From the NCBI GenBank assembly GCA_943846685.1, contig OX044363.1:496001-560000 (forward strand): DNA of 64,000 nt. Direction: 5' to 3'. The position numbers and the translations under genes are program-made. Below are positions 57,191 through 64,000 of the stretch, one piece after another. Within the stretch, counting starts at the first letter, position 1. The number at the start of each line of letters is the position of its first letter. The notes beneath the pieces were generated by a model that had not been told where the DNA came from, did no database searches, and saw only the letters and a list, made by a program, of their open reading frames with translations. The DNA is from an uncultured Pseudomonadales bacterium. Its GTDB lineage: Bacteria > Pseudomonadota > Gammaproteobacteria > Pseudomonadales > Porticoccaceae.

Positions 57191-57313
57191 TTACTGTGTC
57201 AGCGTTTTATCTGAATTTTTGAGTTTTGGTGCTTTTACATTGGCGAAGTCATCTTTCGCAATTGCAGCACCCGCTAATCCAGCAAATCCGATTAGTACAT
57301 ATACGAGTGTCAT
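57191..57313 (-). CDS. Putative 40-residue membrane peptide (unrecognised)
   Basis: A short gene missed by a 60-residue cut-off. The ATG (57313-57311) is preceded by the strong ribosome site AAGGAGATAGACC. The peptide has one hydrophobic segment, residues 2-19 (TLVYVLIGFAGLAGAAIA), then a basic hydrophilic tail with KAPKLKNSDK. It could be a single-span membrane peptide or a secreted peptide with signal cleavage after AIA. Promoter B lies 48 bp upstream and a strong terminator lies just downstream, so it is a complete monocistronic unit of about 245 nt. It is divergent from lysR. I do not recognise any family. Confidence 0.7.
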   Translation of the reverse strand: MTLVYVLIGFAGLAGAAIAKDDFANVKAPKLKNSDKTLTQ

Positions 57314-57360
57314 GGTCTATCTCCTTGAGTGTTAACTGGGCCATCTGCCCTATGCGTGTC

Positions 57361-57417
57361 AATATACTCAGAGGTATGTCATAATCCAAATGCATTCTTC
57401 GCATTATTTATATGCAC
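57361..57417 (-). promoter_or_regulatory. Promoter B with ATGCAT operator, shared with lysR upstream region
   Basis: Minus-strand promoter: -35 TTGGAT (57389-57384), 17-bp spacer, -10 TATATT (57366-57361). The operator touching the -35 reads, on the plus strand, ATGCATTCTTCGCAT-N7-ATGCAC (57390-57417) and shares 22 of 33 bases with the site at promoter A in the same register. It is also 25 bp upstream of the lysR start codon, so a bound LysR protein would both activate leftward and repress its own gene, the classic LysR layout. Confidence 0.65.
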
Positions 57418-57442
57418 TCAGGTAATGACCTAGGCTAAGTTT

Positions 57443-58423
57443 ATGAATTTACAAAAGTTATCCCGTCTCGACCTTAATTTGCTGGTCTCTTTACAGGCAC
57501 TTCTTGAAGAAAAAAGTGTGACAAGAGCCGCAGAACGTCTGTTTATTACCCAGCCGGCGATGAGCCGAGTGCTACAACGGTTGCGCGATCAGTTGGATGA
57601 TCCGCTGTTTACGCGCACCGGTAATAAGCTGATCCCGACACCCAAGGCGCGAGATTTACAGCTGCGGCTGCCGAGCATGCTCGAAGATATTCTCGATATG
57701 GTCACCGAGGGTGAGTTTGATCCCGCCGCCTATGTTGGCGAAGTGACTATCGCGATTCCTGAATTTATTGCTATCTCGCTAGCCTCGCAGTTAACCGGCG
57801 TATTAAACAAATATGCCCCGGGCGTGGTGCTGTCGATCTCCAGTGAGACGGATTCTGTGGAAGGTGAATTGGCCGACGGAATTTTGGACTTCGCTATCGA
57901 TATTGAAAAAGATATCACCAGCGATATTACCAAGCGGCACCTGGCTATTTTTAGCCCGACGATCTGGATGCGCGAAGGCCACCCCCTGGCACAAAAATCC
58001 CGAGTAACCCTCAACGAAATTCTTGAGTACCCCTTTGTTCAGTACTATCTACTGATCGCCAAGCGAGTAAGTGCCAGAACTGATGCGCGTTTTGACCGCG
58101 CGTTGCGAGAGTTAGGGCGCAAGCGCAAGAAAGCTATGGTGACCAACCAGTTGATGACGGCCATTGAGACAATCTGCGATACAGATTGCCTGATGGTTGC
58201 AGCAAAGTTTGGTTCAGGAATGGAGCGCGAACTGCACCGGGTTGTCAGTAAGCGCTACCCGGCAGATCTGCCTCACGAGGGCACAGTTCCACTGGTTTTG
58301 CTGCAGCACAAGCGAACTCTGGGCTCACCCATGCATCGCTGGTTATCAGAGATTATTGTCGACTTGGCGACTGGCATGGAAGGTTCAGAGAGCCAACTAT
58401 TGCCACAGGACGAGCCTAGCTAA
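57443..58423 (+). CDS. LysR family transcriptional regulator (LeuO/NahR-like)
   Basis: 326 residues. The N-terminal winged helix is [53 protein letters not shown], which places it in the LeuO/NodD/NahR subgroup; a type-2 periplasmic-binding-like effector domain follows ([31 protein letters not shown]). The effector is unknown. It is divergent from the 40-residue peptide gene with the ATGCAT operator between them. In P. aeruginosa speD lies between osmC and coq7; here lysR and the two short transcripts occupy that place. Its stop overlaps convergent coq7 by four bases. Confidence 0.92.
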   Translation: MNLQKLSRLDLNLLVSLQALLEEKSVTRAAERLFITQPAMSRVLQRLRDQLDDPLFTRTGNKLIPTPKARDLQLRLPSMLEDILDMVTEGEFDPAAYVGEVTIAIPEFIAISLASQLTGVLNKYAPGVVLSISSETDSVEGELADGILDFAIDIEKDITSDITKRHLAIFSPTIWMREGHPLAQKSRVTLNEILEYPFVQYYLLIAKRVSARTDARFDRALRELGRKRKKAMVTNQLMTAIETICDTDCLMVAAKFGSGMERELHRVVSKRYPADLPHEGTVPLVLLQHKRTLGSPMHRWLSEIIVDLATGMEGSESQLLPQDEPS

Positions 58424-59064
58424 AGACGGTAGCTGCTTGCGGTCATCGCCGATGAAACCACAGTCATCAGCTTTTTAACCGGACCAGGGAAAGGATAGCC
58501 GCCGGCATCGAGGGCGGTCTCGGCATGATGTTTCTCATCGATCAGCATCTGCTCAACTACGGCACGGCTTTTACTGTCATTGGCAGGCAGTCGATCCAAA
58601 TGCTCTTGCAGGTGATTGCACACCTGATCTTCTGTGGCAGCGACAAATCCAAGGCTGAGCTTATCGCTAATCAATCCAGCTGTGGCACCTAGTCCAAATG
58701 ACGCGGCATACCAGAGCGGGTTTAGCAGACTGGGTTTGCCGTCCAGTTCGTCGATACGCTCCTCGCACCAAGCCAGATGATCAATCTCTTCAGCGGCAGC
58801 TTCGGCCATCTGCTGACCGACTTCCGGTAACTTGGCTGTGAGTGCCTGACCCTGATAGAGCGCCTGGGCACAGACTTCACCGGAATGATTAACGCGCATT
58901 AAACCTGCAGCATGGCGTTTTTCCTGCTCGGATAATTCACCCTCAGGGGCTTTTCTTGCGGGAGACACACGTTGTGGCTGCGGAGCACTTCCTGCCAGCG
59001 TGCGCAGGGCTTGGTCCGCCTGAACCAGAAAATGGTCAATTGCTGAAAGTCTCTGTCTTGACAT
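58420..59064 (-). CDS. coq7: 2-octaprenyl-3-methyl-6-methoxy-1,4-benzoquinol hydroxylase (Coq7/DMQ type)
   Basis: 214 residues from the ATG at 59064. Di-iron carboxylate hydroxylase of ubiquinone synthesis, replacing UbiF. Iron-ligand motifs are in [20 protein letters not shown] (first Glu), [13 protein letters not shown] (E-x-x-H) and the later [14 protein letters not shown] and [11 protein letters not shown] segments. The [19 protein letters not shown] region is typical for the bacterial form. With ubiD it shows an aerobic ubiquinone pathway. Confidence 0.94.
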   Translation of the reverse strand: MSRQRLSAIDHFLVQADQALRTLAGSAPQPQRVSPARKAPEGELSEQEKRHAAGLMRVNHSGEVCAQALYQGQALTAKLPEVGQQMAEAAAEEIDHLAWCEERIDELDGKPSLLNPLWYAASFGLGATAGLISDKLSLGFVAATEDQVCNHLQEHLDRLPANDSKSRAVVEQMLIDEKHHAETALDAGGYPFPGPVKKLMTVVSSAMTASSYRL

Positions 59065-59142
59065 GCGCTGTCTCAAAGTCTGTTTTAGTAGGTCGGTTAA
59101 CTGCTGCTATTGTAGATTAAATTTGCCGAACTTAGGTAACAG

Positions 59143-59865
59143 TTACGCGACAGCCGCCTTGGGAGATTTCTTAACCAGTAAAAACGGCAGGTAAGCAATT
59201 GCAAAAAAGGCCATGGCCACCAGCTCAGCAACAAAGATATACATAGGCCAGGGGCCAAACAGATCAAGTATTGATGCGTTGCCAGGTTTGCTGATCAGGT
59301 AAAAATAGTTGGCACCAATAGCAATATTCAGTGGATAGAGAATAGCGGAATAGATATTAATCCAGCCGAAGGTAACAAATACGCCCTTAAATCGTGGGAA
59401 GAGTTGAAAGGCAAAGATGCTGTGCACCACCAACAGCACCACACCGCCATGCACAATCCAGTATTTAAAAAACTCATTGCTGGGGTAGCCCACATAGAGA
59501 TCCGGTGTCAGCATCGCCTGAAAGGTGCCGACGGTAACCAGAAAATACATAACCTCAAGGCGTCGCTGCTCAGGACGCCAGAATAATAGTGGGGCAAGTA
59601 CCGCAAACAGATTGCACAGCGACAGTGGCAGATCGACCAATAGATTAAAGCGATCGAAATAAATTTTAATTAGCGACCAGACGATCAGGGTTAAAAAGAT
59701 AAAAATCGAAAAGCAGCGGCTGAGCAGCAGATTTTGGGCAGCGTTTAAGTTGCGTACAGACCAGATAGCAGCGGCAGCGAAGAGAGAAAATACCAGCACT
59801 GCGGCCAGATGTTGATCGCCAAAAGCCTGAAAATCATAATCGTTGCGAAGAAAACTCTGCCACAT
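59143..59865 (-). CDS. TIGR02206/YwaF-TMEM164 family membrane protein
   Basis: 240 residues with about seven predicted helices. The start FGDQHLAAVLVFSLFAAAAIWSVRN, the DLPLSLCNLFAVLAPLLFWR segment and MLTPDLYVGYPSNEFFKYWIVHGGVVLLVVHSIF (with conserved Thr-Pro and His) match the YwaF/TIGR02206 family. Function is unknown in bacteria. It lies 20 bases downstream of purD and probably forms an operon with it. Confidence 0.82.
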   Translation of the reverse strand: MWQSFLRNDYDFQAFGDQHLAAVLVFSLFAAAAIWSVRNLNAAQNLLLSRCFSIFIFLTLIVWSLIKIYFDRFNLLVDLPLSLCNLFAVLAPLLFWRPEQRRLEVMYFLVTVGTFQAMLTPDLYVGYPSNEFFKYWIVHGGVVLLVVHSIFAFQLFPRFKGVFVTFGWINIYSAILYPLNIAIGANYFYLISKPGNASILDLFGPWPMYIFVAELVAMAFFAIAYLPFLLVKKSPKAAVA

Positions 59866-59885
59866 GGATACTTTGCTCCCAGATA

Positions 59886-61175
59886 TTAGATTTTTTGTTC
59901 GCGCTCTATGGCGCGCCAGGCAATATCCGTACGCTTATAAACATCCTTAAAATTAACTGTTGCTGCCAACTTGTAGGCAGCCTGTTGCGCCTCGGCGACG
60001 CTATTTCCCAGAGCCGTGGCGCAGAGTACACGACCACCGTTGGTCACCACCTGATTATCAACCATCGCGGTGCCAGCGTGGAAAACCTTTTCGCCAGCAA
60101 TATTCTCTGCTGACAGACCGTTGATAACTTCGCCTTTGGCATAGCTTCCGGGATAGCCACCGGCCGCCATCACAATGCCTACTGCGGGACGCGAATCCCA
60201 GTCAGCCTGCTCTGAATCCAGTTTTCCATCCAGTGCCGCCAGACAGTGAGCGACTAAATCTGATTTTAAGCGCAGCAGAATTGGCTGGGTTTCCGGATCG
60301 CCAAAGCGACAGTTGTATTCAATAACCTTAGGCGTGCCATCAGCCATAATCATCAGACCGGCATATAAAAACCCAGTGTAATCATTACCCTCAGCCGCCA
60401 TACCTTCAACAGTCGGAGTGATAACCTCATCCATCACGCGCTGGAAAATAGTCTGATCAACCACAGGCGCGGGAGAATATGCCCCCATACCACCGGTATT
60501 AACCCCGGTATCGCCATCACCCACTCGCTTGTGATCCTGGCTGGTGGCCATTGGCAGAACATTTTTGCCATCGACCATCACAATAAAGCTCGCCTCTTCA
60601 CCATCGAGAAACTCTTCGATAACCACGCGGTGACCGGCCTCGCCAAAGGCATTGCCAGCCAGCATATCGCGCACTGCAGCCTCGGCTTCCTCAAGAGTCA
60701 TGGCAACAATTACACCCTTACCCGCAGCCAAACCATCAGCCTTGATAACAATCGGCGCGCCCACCTGATTTAGGTAAGCCAGTGCCTCGTCGATGTCGGT
60801 AAAATTTTGATAGCTACCGGTGGGAATATTGTGGCGCAGTAAAAAGTCTTTGGTAAATGCTTTTGAACCCTCTAACTGTGCCGCGCCTTTTGATGGGCCA
60901 AATACAGGCAGTCCACGCTGGTTAAAGAAGTCGACAACGCCGTCTACCAGAGGTTGCTCAGGTCCGATAATTGTCAGGCCAACATTGTTCGCCTCGGCAA
61001 AGTCTGCCAGTGCTGCAAAGTCATCAATAGCGATAGCAACATTTTGCAGGTTTGCTTCTATAGCAGTACCTGCATTGCCCGGTGCTACAAAGACAGTTTC
61101 AACCTCAGCACTCTGCGCAGCTTTCCATGCAAGAGCATGTTCGCGACCACCTGAACCGACAACCAATACATTCAT
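59886..61175 (-). CDS. purD: Phosphoribosylamine-glycine ligase
   Basis: 429 residues from the ATG at 61175, where the standard MNVLVVGSGGREHALAWKAA start begins; the upstream extension of the frame is non-coding. ATP-grasp enzyme of purine synthesis, making glycinamide ribonucleotide. Signatures: IKADGLAAGKGVIVAM, FLDGEEASFIVMVDG, NTGGMGAYSPAPV and VIEYNCRFGDPETQPILLRL. purH, its usual partner, is not in the window. It is divergent from the photolyase gene across 144 bp. Confidence 0.97.
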   Translation of the reverse strand: MNVLVVGSGGREHALAWKAAQSAEVETVFVAPGNAGTAIEANLQNVAIAIDDFAALADFAEANNVGLTIIGPEQPLVDGVVDFFNQRGLPVFGPSKGAAQLEGSKAFTKDFLLRHNIPTGSYQNFTDIDEALAYLNQVGAPIVIKADGLAAGKGVIVAMTLEEAEAAVRDMLAGNAFGEAGHRVVIEEFLDGEEASFIVMVDGKNVLPMATSQDHKRVGDGDTGVNTGGMGAYSPAPVVDQTIFQRVMDEVITPTVEGMAAEGNDYTGFLYAGLMIMADGTPKVIEYNCRFGDPETQPILLRLKSDLVAHCLAALDGKLDSEQADWDSRPAVGIVMAAGGYPGSYAKGEVINGLSAENIAGEKVFHAGTAMVDNQVVTNGGRVLCATALGNSVAEAQQAAYKLAATVNFKDVYKRTDIAWRAIEREQKI

Positions 61176-61319
61176 CACTATAAATCCACAGTCAAAATTA
61201 AAGGCGAAGATTGTACCAGAGTAAAACGACAAATATGCTCAAATGCTAAATCCCTTGGCGACCAATCCATTAACCCCTGTGCCTGCGTAAAATAGCCATA
61301 ATAATAAAAGGAAAGCGCT

Positions 61320-62752
61320 ATCTCACAGCCCACTATTTTCTGGTTCCGGCAGGACCTTCGTCTCACTGATAATCCCGCTCTGGTCGCCGCCTGCGAAGCC
61401 GGTACTGTTATTCCTGTGTATATTCATGAGGATGAGACTGATCAGCAGTGGCCGCTCGGTGGTGCCAGTCGCTGGTGGCTGCACCATGCGCTGGAATCAT
61501 TGAGTACACCAGTTTGCACGGCAAGCTCAATATTTTTCAGGGCGAGCCTCAGGCCATACTCGCAAAGCTAGCGGCGGAGAATAATGCCAGCCGGGTATAT
61601 TGGAACCGCTGCTATGAGCCCCAGAGTATTGAACGAGATGGACTGATTAAATCCAGTCTTAAAGAGGCTGGATTGGACGTGCAAAGTTTTAATGGTTCGC
61701 TGCTCTGGGAACCCTGGCAGGTTCTAAAGAAAGATGGCACCCCTTACAAAGTTTTTACCCCCTATTACCGCCGAGGCTGTCTGCAAAAGCCGGCACCAAG
61801 AAAGCCTCTGGCCGTGCCAGCCAAAATGCAGCTGCACAAACTTGAGCATAATTTAAGCGTCGCAGACTTGTCTCTACTGCCGGAAATAGGCTGGGATAAA
61901 AAGATGCACGAGCACTGGGATATTAGTGAAGAGGGTGCGAAAGATCGTTTGGATGAGTTTGTCTTTAACGGTATTCAGGATTACCGCGAAGGTCGTAACT
62001 TTCCCAATAAGAAAAATGTCTCGCGACTCTCACCTTATTTTCACTTTGGTCAGATTTCAGTCAACAGCGCCTGGTATGCCGCTAATGATGCGGCAGCGTT
62101 AATCGATAATGAAACCAATCTGGATACCTTTTTAAGTGAGTTAGGTTGGCGCGAGTTCTCCTATTATTTGCTCTACCATTTCCCGGCGCTGCCAACAAAA
62201 AATCTTCAGCCAAGGTTTGATGTTTTCCCTTGGGCGCAAGACACAGACGCAGAGTTACACGCCTGGCAAAAGGGTAAGACCGGCTATCCACTGGTCGATG
62301 CAGGAATGCGCGAGCTCTGGGAGACCGGCTATATGCACAACCGTGTGCGCATGGTGGTCGGTTCTTTTATGGTTAAGAATTTATTGATCCACTGGCACCA
62401 TGGTGAACAGTGGTTCTGGGATTGCCTGGTTGATGCAGATCTGGCCAGCAATAGCGCCAGTTGGCAGTGGGTAGCCGGCTGTGGTGCAGATGCAGCACCA
62501 TTCTTTCGCATCTTTAACCCGATTACCCAGAGCGAAAAGTTCGATAAACAGGGCGACTATATTCGCCGCTTTGTTCCTGAGTTGGCCAATATGCCTGCCA
62601 AGTATATCCATGCACCCTGGTTGGCGCCGGCGGAGATTCTCGCCGCAGCTGGTGTAGAAATTGATGTTGATTATCCAGCGCCAATTGTTGATATCAAAGA
62701 GTCGCGAGAAAGAGCCCTGGCCGCCTTTGCTTTTACAAAGAACAATCCTTAA
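61320..62752 (+). pseudogene. phrB: Deoxyribodipyrimidine photolyase, with ATC at the start position and a -1 frameshift
   Basis: Class I CPD photolyase using FADH and an antenna cofactor to repair UV dimers. The C-terminal 434 codons are open and complete, with the FAD-binding WQWVAGCGADAAPFFRIFNP, GYPLVDAGMRELWETGYMHNRVRM and INPITQSEKFD-like signatures. The first ~65 residues (SQPTIFWFRQDLRLTDNPAL to WWLHHALESLST) lie in another frame, from 61323. Going from that frame to the main one needs one extra base near 61500-61512. The expected start codon, 61320-61322, reads ATC, correctly spaced from AAGGA (61308-61312). Two defects suggest a decaying gene, or one poorly assembled. The GTG at 61448 only opens the downstream frame and would lack the antenna domain start. 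Confidence 0.8.
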
Positions 62753-63107
62753 TCAGCAGTAGTTATGGGCAATAACTACTGCGTCTACAATGTATCAATC
62801 TGGTGCGCTGGTAATTTCTACCTATTTTTTATAGTGCAAAAATAAAAAAACTAACAGTCTTAGTTATAAATTCCTTTTTAGAAAAATATAATTTCTTTTT
62901 CAAACCCACCTGATTCCTAGCAGTCTCCCGGTCTAAAGCATTAGCTTTACCGCTGGATAATTATTCCTTTCCTAATTGTTGGCACAGTTGTTGCTAAACC
63001 TGTCTCGTAATGTAAAAAATTATGCGCAGGCATTTAGTTAGCAGCAAAGATTTATTCTTTTAAATGCCTATTTTGTAAAGTCATCAAAAACACCTGGGAA
63101 GAGTTTT
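62753..63107. other. 355-bp intergenic region upstream of cynS
   Basis: AT-rich, no supported ORF. It contains, in order: an 11-bp-stem hairpin GCAGTAGTTAT/ATAACTACTGC at 62756-62782 just after the photolyase stop (no T-run), a TGGTGCG half-site at about 62801-62807, the 16-bp palindrome TAAAGC-ATTA-GCTTTA at 62934-62949, and a sigma54 promoter at 62979-62995. I see no full NtrC palindrome. Confidence 0.6.
62979..62995 (+). promoter_or_regulatory. Sigma54 (RpoN) promoter of cynS
   Basis: TTGGCAC-AGTTG-TTGCT matches the -24/-12 consensus YTGGCAC-N5-TTGCW in every core position, with the correct 5-bp spacer. Transcription would start near 63006, giving a leader of about 100 nt before the cynS ATG at 63108. 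Sigma54 dependence fits nitrogen-limitation control. Confidence 0.75.
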
Positions 63108-63548
63108 ATGCAAAAAATAGATTTAACAGAAATTATTTTTTCGATTAAAAAAGAAAAAGATTTAACTTGGCAGGCGATTGCCGATGCCATTGGAATGTCA
63201 GTGGTTTGGACGACCTCAGCTTGTTTGGGTATGAACAGCTGTAAACCAGAGGTTGCGGAAAAGCTTGTTGAATTCTTAGGGCTACCAGAAGAAGCCAAGT
63301 CAGTACTAATGGAATATCCGACCAAAGAATGGGATAAGGATGTGCCGCAGGATCCGTTGGTTTATCGACTCTACGAAGTTGTTGGTGTATATGGCGATAC
63401 CTTAAAAGAAGTTATTCAAGAAAAATTCGGCGATGGAATTATGAGTGCAATCGACTTCTCTATGGAAGTTGATAAAGAGGAAAATCCAAAAGGTGACCGT
63501 GTTATTTTGACGTTAAATGGTAAATTCTTACCTTACGCATCCTGGTAA
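63108..63548 (+). CDS. cynS: Cyanate hydratase (cyanase)
   Basis: 146-residue enzyme that converts cyanate and bicarbonate to ammonia and two CO2. The catalytic triad is intact: Arg87 and Glu90 in VYRLYEVV and Ser113 in MSAIDFSME, each nine residues before the E. coli positions 96, 99 and 122. The C-terminal domain GDGIMSAIDFSMEV and NGKFLPYASW are typical. Its upstream region has a sigma54 promoter; an FNT-family transporter gene follows after 83 bp. Cyanate use as a nitrogen source in marine bacteria fits this setting. Confidence 0.96.
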   Translation: MQKIDLTEIIFSIKKEKDLTWQAIADAIGMSVVWTTSACLGMNSCKPEVAEKLVEFLGLPEEAKSVLMEYPTKEWDKDVPQDPLVYRLYEVVGVYGDTLKEVIQEKFGDGIMSAIDFSMEVDKEENPKGDRVILTLNGKFLPYASW

Positions 63549-63631
63549 TCAATTGAAAGAAACAGGCAATCTAGCTATAGGGTTTAGATTGTTTTACAAA
63601 ATAATTTAATTTTAAAAAGTGAGAAAGTTTA

Positions 63632-64000
63632 ATGGCTTATATCGAACCAAGTGAATTCGTCACAAAGATGGTTGATTCAGGTGAACAAAAAGTATTTATG
63701 TCGACTAAAGATACTTTTATCAGAGCATATATGGCGGGTGCTATTTTAGGTCTAGCGGCTGTTTTTGCGATTACTGTCGCAGTTAAAACAGGTAGCTTAC
63801 TGGTCGGGTCCATACTTTTCCCGGTTGGCTTTATTATGTTGTACCTGATGAAATTCGACTTGCTGACCGGCGTGTTTACACTTGTACCCCTGGCATTTCT
63901 CGATAAGCGCCCAGGTGTTACCGGTAAAAGTGTTCTGCGAAATTGGGGACTGGTGTTTTTGGGTAATTTTGCTGGTGCCCTGACAACCGCTTTTATGGTC
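63632..64000 (+). CDS. Formate/nitrite transporter (FNT) family protein, N-terminal part
   Basis: The ATG at 63632 has AGTGAGAAAG upstream; the frame stays open for 123 codons to the window edge. At least three membrane helices are seen. FNT signatures: FIRAYMAGAILGLAAVFAI (first helix), LMKFDLLTGVFTLVPLAF (omega-loop L-x-G-x-x-x-x-x-P region) and NWGLVFLGNFAGALTTAF. FNT channels carry small monovalent anions such as formate, nitrite, hydrosulfide or bicarbonate. Next to cynS it could import cyanate or move bicarbonate, which is a co-substrate; this is inference. The remainder is off the window. Confidence 0.88.
   Translation, partial: MAYIEPSEFVTKMVDSGEQKVFMSTKDTFIRAYMAGAILGLAAVFAITVAVKTGSLLVGSILFPVGFIMLYLMKFDLLTGVFTLVPLAFLDKRPGVTGKSVLRNWGLVFLGNFAGALTTAFMV

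Noticed and set aside
61448-61500. GTG at 61448 as the real photolyase start
   Set aside because: Its first ~18 residues have no photolyase similarity, while the correct N-terminal sequence is readable in the other frame from 61323.
63632-64000. Nitrate/nitrite assimilation role for the FNT gene
   Set aside because: No nitrite reductase or nitrate gene is visible; the only functional neighbour is cyanase, so nitrite transport cannot be assigned.

Overview
The window reads as chromosomal core sequence from a marine-type gammaproteobacterium. Gene order follows the Pseudomonas/Cellvibrio pattern very closely: mutM, coaD, rsmD, ftsYEX, rpoH, trmB; then hemW, rdgB, metWX, yggT, proC, yggS, pilT, pilU; then ruvX, algH, tonB, gshB, pilGHIJK, chpABC; then trpEGDC, vfr, osmC and coq7. 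Moderate GC, a TonB-dependent receptor, a photolyase locus and a cyanase/FNT pair suggest a free-living aquatic relative of the SAR92/Porticoccaceae-Cellvibrionales group. That placement is inference from gene content and synteny recalled from memory. I see no tRNA, rRNA, CRISPR array, prophage or intact insertion sequence.

Layout. 1-10 kb: TonB receptor fragment, a lone exbD, DNA repair (mutM), CoA synthesis (coaD), rRNA methylation (rsmD), the SRP receptor and FtsEX division module, the heat-shock sigma factor, tRNA methylation, a lipoprotein FKBP isomerase and the Rsd anti-sigma factor. 10-24 kb: redox and metabolism block (dsbB, gshA, a DJ-1 protein, two transporters, small enzymes, ubiD, rho, trxA, and a fused VTT membrane/flavoprotein). 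24-31 kb: one long minus-strand block of housekeeping genes. 31-49 kb: twitching motility, with the PilT/PilU retraction ATPases and the complete Pil-Chp chemosensory cascade (PilG/PilH response regulators, PilI/ChpC adaptors, PilJ receptor, PilK methyltransferase, giant ChpA histidine kinase, ChpB methylesterase). 49-56 kb: acyl-CoA ligase, rpe, the trp operon with a readable leader peptide, and the cAMP regulator Vfr, which in pseudomonads also controls type IV pili. 56-64 kb: accessory region with a LysR regulator, two short minus-strand transcripts, coq7, purD, a broken photolyase, and a sigma54-preceded cyanase/FNT transporter pair.

The most unusual stretch is 56.8-57.45 kb, between osmC and lysR. 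It holds two minus-strand promoters with the same design: an ATGCAT-rich operator abutting a -35 box, a 17-bp spacer and a -10 box. Each is followed by a short transcript ending in a strong intrinsic terminator. One transcript carries an untracked 40-residue membrane-peptide gene with a strong Shine-Dalgarno sequence; the other has no ORF and looks like a ~128-nt sRNA. One operator lies in the lysR upstream region, so the LysR protein is the obvious candidate regulator.

Two genes, ftsX and the photolyase, carry apparent one-base deletions; the photolyase also has ATC where its start codon should be. These may be real lesions or consensus errors and should be resolved from reads.
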